Part shown: positions 1 to 11,000 of the stretch, in pieces
How positions within the stretch are numbered: the stretch's first letter is position 1
How the letters are laid out: each line of letters begins with the position of its first letter
IMG/VR virus record: IMGVR_UViG_3300030098_000131
Span: 1 to 26,847 of that record
Strand: one strand, 5' to 3'
DNA from: a virus
Length of the DNA: 26,847 nucleotides
The notes under the pieces: generated by a model
What the model saw: only the letters and a program-made list of their open reading frames with translations
What the model was told of the DNA's origin: nothing
Databases searched by the model: none
Program-made: the position numbers and the translations under genes

Positions 1-342
1 GCACTAGCTGATCGTGTATACGGTGACAGGATGCAGAATGGCGGCCAAGGGTGGCTATTTCGGGGACGCGGATTTTTACAATGCACGGGGAAAATGAACT
101 ATTCTCAGTTTGCAGCGGATATGGATTTACCTGAAATTATGGAAGATCCTGACCTTGTGGCTACAAAATACCCTATGGAGAGTGCTATTTGGTTTTTTCA
201 CAGAAACAAGTTGTGGGACATATGTGATGAAGGCGTTAATGATGAAACGATAAAAACCATCACAAAAAGAGTAAACGGTGGCTACAACGGATTAAAGCAC
301 CGTAAAGAAGAGACTAAGAAGATATACGGATGGTTAACATAA
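1..342 (+). CDS. Endolysin, GH19 chitinase/lysozyme-like, 3' part only
   Basis: This is the C-terminal part of a peptidoglycan-degrading endolysin that would act on the cell wall at lysis. The reading frame is open from base 1, so the N-terminus lies outside the window; the ATG at 31 is internal. Visible signatures are the GWLFRGRGFLQ stretch and the ITKRVNGGYNGL stretch near the end, which match the FRGRG(x)Q and ITxxINGGxNG blocks of phage GH19-type endolysins. The catalytic glutamates of the family would lie mostly upstream and cannot be checked. It is followed after about 50 bases by virion genes on the same strand, so it belongs to the late operon. No holin or spanin was recognised next to it in this window. 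Confidence 0.85.
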   Translation, partial: ALADRVYGDRMQNGGQGWLFRGRGFLQCTGKMNYSQFAADMDLPEIMEDPDLVATKYPMESAIWFFHRNKLWDICDEGVNDETIKTITKRVNGGYNGLKHRKEETKKIYGWLT

Positions 343-394
343 TTGCTAGTTTAGACTTTTGATGTTAGAGTTTGTGTAAGTTTTGGAGATGTAA

Positions 395-1717
395 ATGGTT
401 CTGCCACTGTTATTTAGCATAGGATTGCCCGCACTAGCAGGTACAGGTGCACTTGGGGCTACTCTTGCAAGGCTCTCAGTGCCTGCACTAGCAGGGATAG
501 GAGCAGGGCTAGGATCGTTTGTACAGACAGGAGACATAGGTAAAGGCATACAAACAGGTATGGCGTCATTCCTTGGTGGTAAAGTACTTGGTGGTCTGTC
601 TGGTTCGACTAGCACACAGGCGTTAGAAGCAGGTACACAAGCAGCGGCAAAACCTAGTTTTATACAGAGTTTAACTGCTCCAGGGACTCCTGCAACTCAG
701 GTTGTAGCAGGCACTCCGTCTGATTTAGCTACTAAGTTTCTTGGAACAGAGACAGCAAATGCGGCTATGCCCTTTGGCACTGGCACTAAAGGCGGTGCGT
801 TTACTGCGGCGCAGCAAGGTTTTATGCCTGGGATGATAGGTCAAACTATGACCGACATGCAGATGATTGAGAACCGCGCAGCAAAAGACGATGCGGGCAT
901 GGATACAAGACCTCCTTTGCCGAATCCGATGATACGGACGCTTAATCCTAACCCATATGCAGGCGGGTTTGGAGAGGCAAATTATTTTAGCTATCAACGT
1001 CCGCCACGTCCTGATGGAAGCACTCCACAATACCCATACCCGTATGCAGATGGTGGTTTATTAGAAGCATTTCTTGAAGGAGGTAAATATCTTCAAGATA
1101 ATCCATACGTTATTGATTACTTAGCCAAAACAGCGGCAGGGACAGGGATTACAGGATTAGCATCTGTACCTGCATTTTTTCTAAATGAAAGACGAAAAAG
1201 AAAGAAAAAGATAGAAGATTACATGAAAGGCAAAGCGGATGGTGGCATACTGGCTCTAGCCGAAGGTGGCGAAGCCGAAGCCGATGCTGACGCAATGATG
1301 GAAGAAGCAGGCATAAACGAAAAAGACGTTATCATGAACGCTATTTTGGCAATAAAAGAGATGATTGTTGAAGAAGAAGCTGAAATGGCTTTGGCTATGT
1401 TTGTTATGAAATACGGTGAGGAAGCACTACGCAACCTTGTCGATAAGGTACAGTCTGGAGAGTTTGATGAGACTGTAGAACGCTTTGCAGCAGGCGAACA
1501 GGGGATGGTTGAAGGCCCAGGAGATGGTTCTGGCGTTGATGACATGGTTCCTGCGACACTTGAAGGAGAGCAAGATGTCTTGTTGTCTGATGGAGAGTTT
1601 GTGCTGAGAAAGAAAACTACTGATGCATTAGAAAAAGCATACGGTGGTGGCTTTCTTGATATTATTAACCGTGCTGAAGGGGATGCACCGAAGAAACTTG
1701 AACAAATGGTGGGATAA
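395..1717 (+). CDS. Virion-associated protein, Gly/Ala-rich with ADGG(I/L)L motifs
   Basis: This is a 440-residue protein of unknown exact role, inferred to be a structural or ejected virion protein from its place between the endolysin and the internal virion proteins. The first 70 residues are Gly/Ala-rich and hydrophobic, and a second hydrophobic patch lies around residues 245-263, followed by a basic cluster RRKRKKK. The motif ADGG(L/I)L occurs at residues 218-223 and 281-286. The stretch after it is very acidic and probably helical (about 293-370). The C-terminus contains LSDGEFVLRKKT, a block I associate with uncultured marine podovirus virion proteins. The ATG at 395 has a GGAG seven bases upstream. 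The stop abuts the GTG start of the next gene, so translation is probably coupled. Confidence 0.75.
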   Translation: MVLPLLFSIGLPALAGTGALGATLARLSVPALAGIGAGLGSFVQTGDIGKGIQTGMASFLGGKVLGGLSGSTSTQALEAGTQAAAKPSFIQSLTAPGTPATQVVAGTPSDLATKFLGTETANAAMPFGTGTKGGAFTAAQQGFMPGMIGQTMTDMQMIENRAAKDDAGMDTRPPLPNPMIRTLNPNPYAGGFGEANYFSYQRPPRPDGSTPQYPYPYADGGLLEAFLEGGKYLQDNPYVIDYLAKTAAGTGITGLASVPAFFLNERRKRKKKIEDYMKGKADGGILALAEGGEAEADADAMMEEAGINEKDVIMNAILAIKEMIVEEEAEMALAMFVMKYGEEALRNLVDKVQSGEFDETVERFAAGEQGMVEGPGDGSGVDDMVPATLEGEQDVLLSDGEFVLRKKTTDALEKAYGGGFLDIINRAEGDAPKKLEQMVG

Positions 1718-2131
1718 GTGAGGATTAGCTTAGTGCCTGAAAAGGCAGTGGGCCGTGTATGGAAGGATGTTGAAGGGATATTAAACAGGGCTGTAAAGAC
1801 AGTCAAAGACAAAACAAGTGTAATAGATATACTAGATGGTGTTTTTGATGGTACTTACGTTCTTTGGGTTGTATTAGATGACGACGACAAAATAGTGGCT
1901 GCATTTACTACAAGACTTATAATATATCCTCAACGCAAAGCACTGGCCTTAGACTGGGTAGGCGGAACGCAAATGAAAGAATGGGAAGATCAGTTGATTG
2001 ATACTATGAAGCGTTACGCAAATGAGTTAGACTGTAGCCACCTAGAGGGCTATGGAAGAAAAGGTTGGGGTAGAGCGTTGAAAAAATATGGATTCTATCC
2101 TGAGTACATAGCTTACCGAATGGAGTTATAA
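1718..2131 (+). CDS. Small GNAT-like virion protein (T7 gp13 position)
   Basis: This 137-residue protein starts with GTG directly after the upstream TAA. It has the look of a GNAT acyltransferase fold. Strands carry WVVLDDDDKIVAAFTT, followed by ALDWVGG, a helix (about 88-103), and a C-terminal EGYGRKGWGRALKKYGF segment. That last segment resembles the stretch in acetyltransferases and in T7 gp13 where a mutated catalytic region precedes the terminal strand. T7 gp13 is a virion-assembly protein of similar size just upstream of the internal core genes, and the order here is the same. No clear acetyl-CoA loop (Q/RxxGxG/A) is visible, so an enzyme activity is doubtful. The assignment rests on size, position and fold-like pattern rather than close sequence identity. 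Confidence 0.6.
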   Translation: MRISLVPEKAVGRVWKDVEGILNRAVKTVKDKTSVIDILDGVFDGTYVLWVVLDDDDKIVAAFTTRLIIYPQRKALALDWVGGTQMKEWEDQLIDTMKRYANELDCSHLEGYGRKGWGRALKKYGFYPEYIAYRMEL

Positions 2132-2132
2132 G

Positions 2133-3176
2133 ATGGGCAAAGGCAGTCAGCAAATACCTACAGATACTACGACACGTACCACGAGTTTACCTGAGTACGC
2201 TGATCCGTACTTTCGTCGGGTCTTGCAGGGTGCTGAAGATGCCCTTCTACCGTTTAACCCCTATACAGGACAGTCTACATACACGCCATACCCTGGCGAA
2301 AGGCTAACTTCATCTAACATGTATGGCGATATAGGGGCATCTCGTGCCATGACACGAGGTATTGCCCAACAAGGTATCGCAGGTATGCCAGAAGCTATGC
2401 AGGCAGGCAGGATGGGTCTAGCTGCCTCTGGACGTGGTATTGGATATACAGACCAAGCGGTGGGTAGACTCAGGGGTGCAGGGCAATACGACCCTACAAC
2501 TTTTACAGGTGGTGCAGTACAGCAGTACATGTCTCCGTATATGCAGAACGTTGTGGACGTCCAGAAAGATCAAGCTAGACGGGATTTTGCTAGATCTCAA
2601 GCAGGGAGAGACGCAGATGCTGTGAGCGCAGGTGCATTTGGTGGCTCACGTAGAGGCGTTGTTGATGCCTTAGCAGAAGAAGGATTGCAGAGGCAGCTTG
2701 GTGATATACAGGCTATGGGTCAGCAACAGGCGTTTGAACAGGCTGCTCGCCAGTTTGAAGCTGATCGTGCAGATCGACAGTTTGGCATAGGTCAGAGACT
2801 TGCAGGTGAGCAAGCAGCATTAGGCGCAGCGAGTCAATTAGGCGGCATGGGGCAGCAGTTTGCCAATATGGGCGCAGGTCTAGCCAGTCTAGGCGAACGC
2901 CAACGTGCTGCTGATATACAAGGCGCACAGCTACTTGACACTCTTGGTCGTGACATCCGTGCAGAGGATCAGGCTCGTCTTGACCTGTCTTACGAAGACT
3001 TTGTACGTCAGAGAGAGTTCCCTGCACAGCAGTATGAGCGCATAGCAGGACTTCTAAGAGGCATGCCCGTGACGCCAAACGTAGATATACAGCGTATGCA
3101 AGCGTACAACCCGCTATCATCGGCTCTCGGTGCAGGTATTTCGGCGTTGGGTCTTTATAGAGGACTAACAGGATGA
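2133..3176 (+). CDS. Internal virion / DNA-ejection protein, Ala/Gln-rich helical
   Basis: This is a 347-residue protein with no enzymatic motif. After an N-terminal LPEYADPYFRRVL segment it has a block around residues 130-175 (QQYMSPYMQNVVDVQKDQARRD, then FGGSRRGV). This is followed by a long helical Ala/Gln/Arg-rich region (about 185-270). A Gly/Ala C-terminus ends in GISALGLYRGLTG, possibly amphipathic or membrane-seeking. The YMSPYMQNVVD...SAGAFGGSRRG pattern is one I recognise from virion proteins of marine podoviruses, where the gene sits beside the large ejection protein, as here. It is the best candidate for the counterpart of the T7 gp14-type internal protein by order. Start and stop overlap or abut both neighbours; the next ATG overlaps its stop as ATGA. 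Confidence 0.7.
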   Translation: MGKGSQQIPTDTTTRTTSLPEYADPYFRRVLQGAEDALLPFNPYTGQSTYTPYPGERLTSSNMYGDIGASRAMTRGIAQQGIAGMPEAMQAGRMGLAASGRGIGYTDQAVGRLRGAGQYDPTTFTGGAVQQYMSPYMQNVVDVQKDQARRDFARSQAGRDADAVSAGAFGGSRRGVVDALAEEGLQRQLGDIQAMGQQQAFEQAARQFEADRADRQFGIGQRLAGEQAALGAASQLGGMGQQFANMGAGLASLGERQRAADIQGAQLLDTLGRDIRAEDQARLDLSYEDFVRQREFPAQQYERIAGLLRGMPVTPNVDIQRMQAYNPLSSALGAGISALGLYRGLTG

Positions 3177-5092
3177 ACATAATTGACCTTCAAGAAAGCT
3201 TAAAAGACTATCCTGACAACAGGTTGATGGCTGAGTATCAACGTCCTACAAATAACATACCTCAATTCTTAATTTTAGGTGAGCTACAAAGACGTAAGCG
3301 TATGCGTGACGAGTACAAACGTCAAGAAGCAACCAATGAACCGACTGTAGCAGAAGAGATGATTGCAAGTGTGGGAGTACCGCAAGAAGGTCTAACGACA
3401 CTAGCAAGTGCATTGACGCCAAACACAGCCCTGACACAAGATACAGGTATAGACCAAGTCATGCCGATGCAGGCAACACGTGCACCTCAACCAATGTCAA
3501 ACGGTGGCATATTAGACTTGTTAAAAAATGCCACGGGACGATTTAAAGGTAACAGAACAAAAGAAGACTTATACAGACAAGTAGAACCTTTTCCTGAGAA
3601 CGGCACAGCAGCCGAAAGAAGAAATTGGACTTTAACATATGGCATGACTCACGATGCGGACGGTATGCCAAAGAGAATGTTACCAGACGTAGCTACGACA
3701 GACGTTTCGCCTACTGTGGATTATAGAAGTCCTTTCTTTAATCCAGATGCAGCAGAGGTAAGCACAGATTTAGATGACTTTATGCCTAAAGTAGCAGATG
3801 ATACGATTATTCCAAGAACACAAACAAGTCCTATAAGTCCTTCATCAGTAGTAGGTGACTTACCGTTTTTACCTCCCCCTACAGAACCCGCAGAAACAGA
3901 ATCAGAAAGACTTCTTCGAGAAGACGTCGGAGATTTTAATAGAACACGTAATGTGCTGACAGAACCAGAGCCATCGATGAGTGAGCTTATACGTCAAGCT
4001 CAAATAGAACGTGGTGGGTATGAAGCAGAAGCTAAAATTGAAACAGAAAGTGCACCAGATAGATCTATAGACAGACAAATTAACCCTGAAAAATATATGG
4101 ATTTAGATGACTTTTTAGCACAAGATTCTATGAGAGATCGTAGTTCTGACAGAGGATCTTCTTTGAAATATCCTACTTTCTTACCTTATCCCACTGCTTC
4201 AGGTTCTTTTGGAAATGACGCTGAACTTGCTATGGGTTACGGGTTAGAAGATTCAAGAAGAGGTAGAAATAGACCTAGAACTGAAAGAACTTCAGACATT
4301 TTAGATTCATTTTATCCAGAACTTCCTATACCTGCATCTGATGTAGAAGCGCCAACATCAGCAGCAGAAGCATTGCAAGATCAAGAGGACAAAACTGCTC
4401 CAAAAGCAGATGAGGATAGGAGAAATGATCCTCTAGCATTTATTGATTCGGTTACTGACGGCGGTGAAGACGGTGCGGGGTTTGGTTCTGTTGAGTCAGA
4501 AATAGCTAAAATGATATCTGATCGTAGGAAAAGAGCAGAGCAGAACAAGTGGTTAGCATTAGCAGAAGCAGGGTTTGTTATGATGGGGCCTGCTGCAACA
4601 CTGGGCGAAGGTATTAGCAAAGGCGGTAGAGCAGGATTAAAAGCTTTACGTGACTCACAAAAAGGCATGGATGCTTTTGAATCAGATATGCTTAAACTGC
4701 AAACAAGCTTGGATATAGCACAGCAAAGATCAGCGGATACACGTTATGGTGCTGATACACGAGCAGCTACGGCTAGATATAGTGCAGATCAGGCACGTAA
4801 ATCTTCAGAAGCAAGTACAAAAGCCAGATTAGAATCAGTTGAACAGCGCAAAAGAGCAGAAGTCGCAGATAATATAGCTAACATGATAGCAATTATAGAC
4901 AGCGATATAGACAGATTAGGCATAGCCCCAGGCGCAGCTGCAAAAGATATTGATCCTTCAAAGTTAGATGCATACGACAGGCTTATGGAAGAGAGAAATA
5001 AGCAGCTTGCCAAGCTTAAAGCCATTACTGGAACAGCCATAGAAGACGCAGGTAGTTCTGAGTTATTTGGCAAGTTCAACGTAACATCGTAG
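3173..5092 (+). CDS. Internal virion protein, 639 residues
   Basis: The function is unknown; a virion or ejected protein is inferred from the operon. The N-terminal 50 residues (LKDYPDNRLMAEYQ, PQFLILGELQRRKRMRDEY) match a pattern I know from large proteins of marine phages, where an IPQFL...E(I/L)QRRK(D/R)MR helix opens the protein. A SNGGILDLL motif at 109-117 echoes the ADGGIL motif two genes upstream. Residues about 130-440 are polar, acidic and low in order. The last 200 residues are helical: an Ala/Gly hydrophobic stretch (about 460-500) and a coiled-coil-like Ala/Arg/Glu-rich region (about 510-610). The start overlaps the upstream stop by four bases. The giant ejection protein follows after seven bases. 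Confidence 0.7.
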   Translation: MNIIDLQESLKDYPDNRLMAEYQRPTNNIPQFLILGELQRRKRMRDEYKRQEATNEPTVAEEMIASVGVPQEGLTTLASALTPNTALTQDTGIDQVMPMQATRAPQPMSNGGILDLLKNATGRFKGNRTKEDLYRQVEPFPENGTAAERRNWTLTYGMTHDADGMPKRMLPDVATTDVSPTVDYRSPFFNPDAAEVSTDLDDFMPKVADDTIIPRTQTSPISPSSVVGDLPFLPPPTEPAETESERLLREDVGDFNRTRNVLTEPEPSMSELIRQAQIERGGYEAEAKIETESAPDRSIDRQINPEKYMDLDDFLAQDSMRDRSSDRGSSLKYPTFLPYPTASGSFGNDAELAMGYGLEDSRRGRNRPRTERTSDILDSFYPELPIPASDVEAPTSAAEALQDQEDKTAPKADEDRRNDPLAFIDSVTDGGEDGAGFGSVESEIAKMISDRRKRAEQNKWLALAEAGFVMMGPAATLGEGISKGGRAGLKALRDSQKGMDAFESDMLKLQTSLDIAQQRSADTRYGADTRAATARYSADQARKSSEASTKARLESVEQRKRAEVADNIANMIAIIDSDIDRLGIAPGAAAKDIDPSKLDAYDRLMEERNKQLAKLKAITGTAIEDAGSSELFGKFNVTS

Positions 5093-5099
5093 GTGATTT

Positions 5100-8000
5100 A
5101 TGGGAGAGATTGTTCTTTCTAGCGAACTAAGTGGGCGCAAGTTTGGTTTTACCATCGCAGGGGAAGAGCCTACCATTGATGAGCAAATGCGAATTGACAA
5201 CATCTTACGCCAGCAAGATGCTCAGTTTATCGAAGAATATAAAGAAAGGTTTGGAGTTTCTCCTACAGACGAAGGCGAAGGTATCGCTAACTATGCAGGC
5301 GAGATATTTAAGGGTCTTGGTAGAGGGGGCGTCGGGTTTTTAGAGAGTGCCGCATTAGGTACAGCCACTCTATTACCTGAAGAACAAGAACTTGCTGCAC
5401 GAGAAGCAATCCGTAGCACAGCTTACGATCTAAAACCACAGGCTGACATCGGTATGGAAGATACCGTCGGAGGCAAATTCGGCGAGGCTCTAGGGTCTTT
5501 TGTACCGTTGTTGGGCGCGTCATTAATCCCAGGAGTCGGTCTTCCATTAGCTACTGGCATAGCCACAGCCTCTGGTGCAGGCGAAGCAAGTGAACGTGCA
5601 CGAGAAGAAGGCGCTACGCTAGAAGAACGAAATAGAGCAATTAGGCTTGGGTCTTTAGTAGGTGCTACCGAAGTACTTCCCCTCAAGCTTGGTAAATTAG
5701 ACAAGATACTTGAAGGTGGTGGAGTTAAAAAACTTGCAGGTCGTGTCTTACAACAAGCAGGTATTGAGGGGTTTCAAGAACTTGCAGCAAACACTGCTCA
5801 AAATTTAATCGAACAAGGGTATAACCCAGATCAGGAGTTTGGAGAAGGGTGGCAAGAATCCGCAGGTTATGGCGCAGGTGTAGGCGGTTTTGTTCAGCTA
5901 GTTGCTGACTTGCTAGTCCCAGGTCGTGGTAGAGGTCGTAAAGGCGATGACACTATAACAGAGGGCGAGAAAAAAGCTGTAGACGACGCTATTGAAGATG
6001 CCAACAAAAAACGAGAAAATGTTGAACAAAAAAGAGAAGATTTAATACTTGACTACACTGAAGAGGGTGATCCTCTCGACCGTCTCGTAGATGATGAAAG
6101 CGAGTTTTCTGAAGAATCTGAACTAAAAGCTTTTGAAAGGGCGGAAAAAGAGGCAAGAGAAGCCGCTATAAATAAAATAATACAAGAAGCACAAATTGAA
6201 GATGGAGCCTTTTTATCTAGAGAAGAAGCTATAGATATTTTAGAGCAGCGAGGTTTAGGCGATGCAAGAGGAGATGGAACTACTACAGGAGGAATTGGAA
6301 CAAGCGTTCGAGATAGTGAATTTGGCGTGGATGGAGAAGGAGGGGATGGAAGTAGAGATCAAGATTCCTCAAAGCCTACATCATTTGACGCAGAAGGAGT
6401 GGATACAAGTGTGTCAGATCTTGAGTCATTTGATGTGGCAACAAGAAAGAAGCCCGATACACTAGGATTTACAACCTCTCGTGGCTCTACATACACTGTC
6501 GATGAGGGTGGCAAGACAACAAGAAATCGTGCTCCCAGAAAAGAAGGTGAAGGTTTTGAACCACAACCACAAAGTAGAAAAACCATATATTCGTCCTATG
6601 AGGACATGCTTAAATTTGGATCGCTGTTCCAACAAGGTGAGCTAGGACTGTATAGTTTTGAGCCTGTAAAAAATAGAGTAGGGGTAGCACAGCTAGTATA
6701 TACGCGGGACTATGGTGAAAGCAAAGCAGGAGATCCTGTCCCTGGCACTCAAATGAGCTACTCAACTACTCCTGACGTTGGCTTACATCCAATAGAAATT
6801 TATGAGTCTACTAATATCTACGGAGATGAGATTCATTTTGGCACTGAGATAGTATCTTTAGATAAACAAGCTGAGGGGCAAGGTGAGCTAGATTTTGACG
6901 ATGCCGTATTAAATGAACGTGCCATATTAGATCAACAAGAGATTAATAACGCAAAAGCAGCGGCTCGTGCTCAGGAACAACAAATAGAAGTAGAGCGAGG
7001 ATCTGCGTTTTCTCCTAAAGAGCAAGAAGTTATTAAAAACTATATTGATACTAGACCTGAAGTCGCTCCGTTTTTTAACAAACGTGCATCTAAAAAAGCA
7101 AAACGAAAAGCACTTGCTATTCGCAATTCATTAATACGTGATCTATACGGCATGACTAGCACCACTAGTGGCTATCAAAGTCGTGGTGTAACCCCAGGTG
7201 CTGTGACCATATCTAAAGACCCTGCGGGTATTGAAGGCGTTCCCCGTGAACAGCGTCAAGACGCAGAACTCGACACGCGCACTCCTGAATCTACTGCAAT
7301 ACCTGCTATTCCGACGATGGAAGTGTTGGAGGGGTTAGGCATTTCTAAGGGCACAGCAGCCTATCAGATTGCAAAAAATAGACTAGCTGATTCTGTTGCA
7401 AACAACGACAGAGATGCAATACTTGCAGACGTGTCTGACATATTTGGAGCGTTACGTAAATTAAAAACTAAAGATGCGCAGCTAAAGGCACGTGTAGACG
7501 AGTATGTAGCTAAGGCCACACCTAAAGAATCAACCCCAGAGGCAAAAGAACGTCGTGATGCAACAAGAAGACAGCGACGTGAAAGCATTGATACGTTAAG
7601 CCGTAAAGTAGACAAAAACGAAAGACAGAGCGTACAGCGTGCAGCAGCAAAAGCAGAAGAACAGGAAGCCGCCGCCGCACGTATAGCAAGGTCGCAAGGT
7701 GCAGTGTCTCCTGAAGGTATGGAAGTTTCTGAGGATGCTAATAGAAAACAAGTAATCAAAAAGTTTATGGAAAATCGCCCTCGCGCTTCTCTTGGGCAGA
7801 CATTTAAACGCGGTCTAGATTCTAGATTAGCAAGTGATCAACTTTTTGCGGAGTTTGTGCGAAGAAACGTAAAATTAACAACTCCTGAAGGGGGCACTCG
7901 TCCCGTAGAAAATGTGTCTGAACTTTCACCAAAACAACTAGCAGACGCAGTAGCAGAGTACGAAGCTAAACAGCTAAACGATGTTACAGATCAAATTATA

Positions 8001-11000
8001 ACAGCTAAGTTCACAAAAGAAAAAGAAGCAAAACGTGCTAAAGCAAAAAGCACAGAGTTTACGGCGTGGTTAAAAGAAACTTACAGCGAAACAGAAATAA
8101 ACGATCTTTATAAAGCAGCGAACAAAAAAGAATTAGCTGAAGTTTATGATAACTATATACAAGGCGAAAAAGCACGAAAAGAGATGCAATATAATTTTGG
8201 ATCTATCAATGGTCGTCTTGAAGGAACATCTATAAATCATTTACGATTAACGGATGAAGCCACTGTTGGTTTAAACCTACCACTTGATCCTGTTACAATG
8301 ACAATGCTTGAGGACAATAACCTCACAGATGCGCTACGCAACTATGCTAAGTTAGCGCCGAACCCAAGTATAGCAAAGATGGCAAAGGCTTTGTCTCGTC
8401 TCGTGGGAACAACTCGTGTTGTGTTTGCAGACGTTCCAGGGGGCCGTGTGTCGGGTGCGTTTGATCCTCAAACAAATACTATAGTTCTTAATCAAAATGT
8501 AGAAGTCGTTGGACATACGCTCATGCACGAAATGATGCACGCAGCCACGATCAATGAGATGACTAACAATCCTAATAAGCCTGCGGTAAAACAGCTACAA
8601 AAGATATTTGATGAGATCTCTGATGCTTTGCCTAGCGCATACGGATCTAAAAACATGTTTGAGTTTATAGCTGAAGCATTTAGCAATCCTGAGTTTCAAA
8701 AACAACTAGCGGCTATAAGATTGACAGGAGCTAAAGGCTCACTCCTAGACCAAGTAAGACGTCAGATTTCACGAATTATAAACTTTATAAAAGGCAAACC
8801 TACCATTTCTGCATTAGCGGAGGTCGAAGCTATCGTTGATGGTCTGCTTGCCCCTGCCCCTGCGTATGTAAACGCAGACATAATGTATAATATTGCTAAC
8901 GATCCTATCGATGCACGCAACGCTACAAACGCAGCTATAATGAACGGCCCTATATTTGACGCACGTAAAGGCAACAAGATGTTGGCATGGCTAGAAGACA
9001 AGTCTCGTGGCGGTATATCAGACGGTTACAATCTAGGTAAAACAATAGCTCTCAGAGCCACTCCACTGCACTATCTTGTCGATCTAGGTAAAAAGTTTTT
9101 TAGCCCTACGTTGATGGACTCAATTAACAACACCATGAACAAGGCATCGGGTGCATTACAAGAAAACTATGATCGCACTGAGGCTATAGTTGGTGACATG
9201 GTGCGGTGGGCAAACACCCACCCCGATCAGGTTGAAGCGTTCAACAGTCTTGTAAACGAGAGTACGACCTACCAAGTCGATCCTGAGATAAGCGAGGCCG
9301 ACGCCGTGCGAGAGTACGAAGGCAAGCCTGAATTGATGAAGATATATAATCGCCTACGCGGTTTGTATAAGGATGTTGGTAACGAAGGACGCAAGCAGTA
9401 CAGACAGACACGTAATCTGTTTCGCTCTATGCGTAACGAGCTACAAGATGCCATACGCAGCAGGCTAAGTCAGGTAGGCATACCTGAAAGAGTGCAAAAC
9501 AACGTGCTAAGAGATTTTTATGCAAAGCTAACACAACGCGGCACTATTGAACCATACTTCCCTCTTTCAAGAGAAGGTGATAATTGGCTATTCTTTACAG
9601 CAATCGATCCACTTACTGGAAATCTTGAGTACTATGCAGAATCTTTTGAATCTGAAGCCCAACGTAATAGGGGTTGGTCTGAGATAAAGGGTGAAGTAAT
9701 AGGTAATATATTAAACACCGAAGCAGGGCAGAAAAAAATTAAAGAGCTTGAAGATAATCCTAACGTAAACACTGATGGTTTATCAAAAGAAAGAATAGCA
9801 GAAATGGTTGCAGGTGTAACAGCAACTATAAGCATACCTAATAGATGGTATAGAAACACACCAGATGGTTCTTTTTTAAACGAGTTAATGACTAAGCTAG
9901 GGCAATCTGCATCAACGCAAAGCGAAGAAGCTTCTGAGATACAACAAACAGCAATAGACGAAGTAAGCAAACTTATTCTAAACACGCTGCCCGAAACTTC
10001 ATATGTGCAGTCGTTCCGAAGAAGACGTGAAGGAGACATAGCAAAGGCGGCTTTGTCCACACGCCAAGACGCCATAAAGACAATATCAACACGTGCAAAG
10101 TCGTTGACACGACAAATTGTCGAAATGGAATACAACGCTGAGTTTAACAGACTCAACGCCAAACTCAGAGAAGAGTTGAAAGATAGATCAGGTAAAGATG
10201 TTGGTGTAAGCTCTACAGAGGCCGCAATATATAAAGAACTAGACTGGTTTACACGTAACGGTGTGAAGCAAAAGCATACGCAGATGTCTCGTGCACTCAC
10301 AGGCGTAGCGTTTAATTTTACACTAGGCTTTAACGTGTCTGGTGGTCTAATTAATCTTTCACAAATACCTTTGATCGTGTTGCCCATGCTTGGCGGTAAA
10401 TACGGATACGCAAAGACTATGAAGGCTATGAAATACGCTACAAAAATCATGTTTAAGGGTGGGTTTAGCCGTAAGATTGAAGGCGTATCGGATCAAGTCG
10501 ATGCAGACGGCAACCCAATTATGGAAGAAAAGACAATCAAAGCTGCTGCATCTATGGCTAATTATGATTACAACGATCCTAATCTACCTGACGATATAAA
10601 AGAGCTGAAAGAGTTAGCAGAAACTGGCATCGATCTAGGGCAGTTCAAACGCTCTCTAGATTACGAAATACTAGATATAGATCGCATGTCAGGCTTCTGG
10701 GCTAAATTTAACAAGACGTCAGGATTCTTTCTGCATCATGGTGAGCGCATAAACAGAGAGGTGACCATGATTGCTTCTTACAAACTAGCACTAGATAACA
10801 TGACCGCAGAACAACGTGCCGACCCTATGATGCGTAGAGAAGCAGCGGCAGAAGCTGTAAAGGATGCTGAGTCAATGAACGGTGGCCTAGCAGCAAACGC
10901 AACGCCAAGACTCGCTCAAAACAGTCTAGGTCGTGTTATATTTATGTATAAAAAGTATGGCGTTACGATGTTATCGCTGCTGCACAAATTATCAAGAGAA

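Noticed and set aside
1219-1812. Minus-strand frame of 197 codons over the 440-residue virion gene
   Set aside because: Its Ser/Ala/Pro-rich sequence mirrors the Glu/Gly-rich codons of the real gene on the other strand, and no start signal fits.
9632-10450. Long minus-strand frame of 272 codons inside the giant ejection gene
   Set aside because: It is antisense to a well-supported coding sequence, has shadow-like Ser/Ile/Leu-rich composition and no ribosome site or family resemblance.
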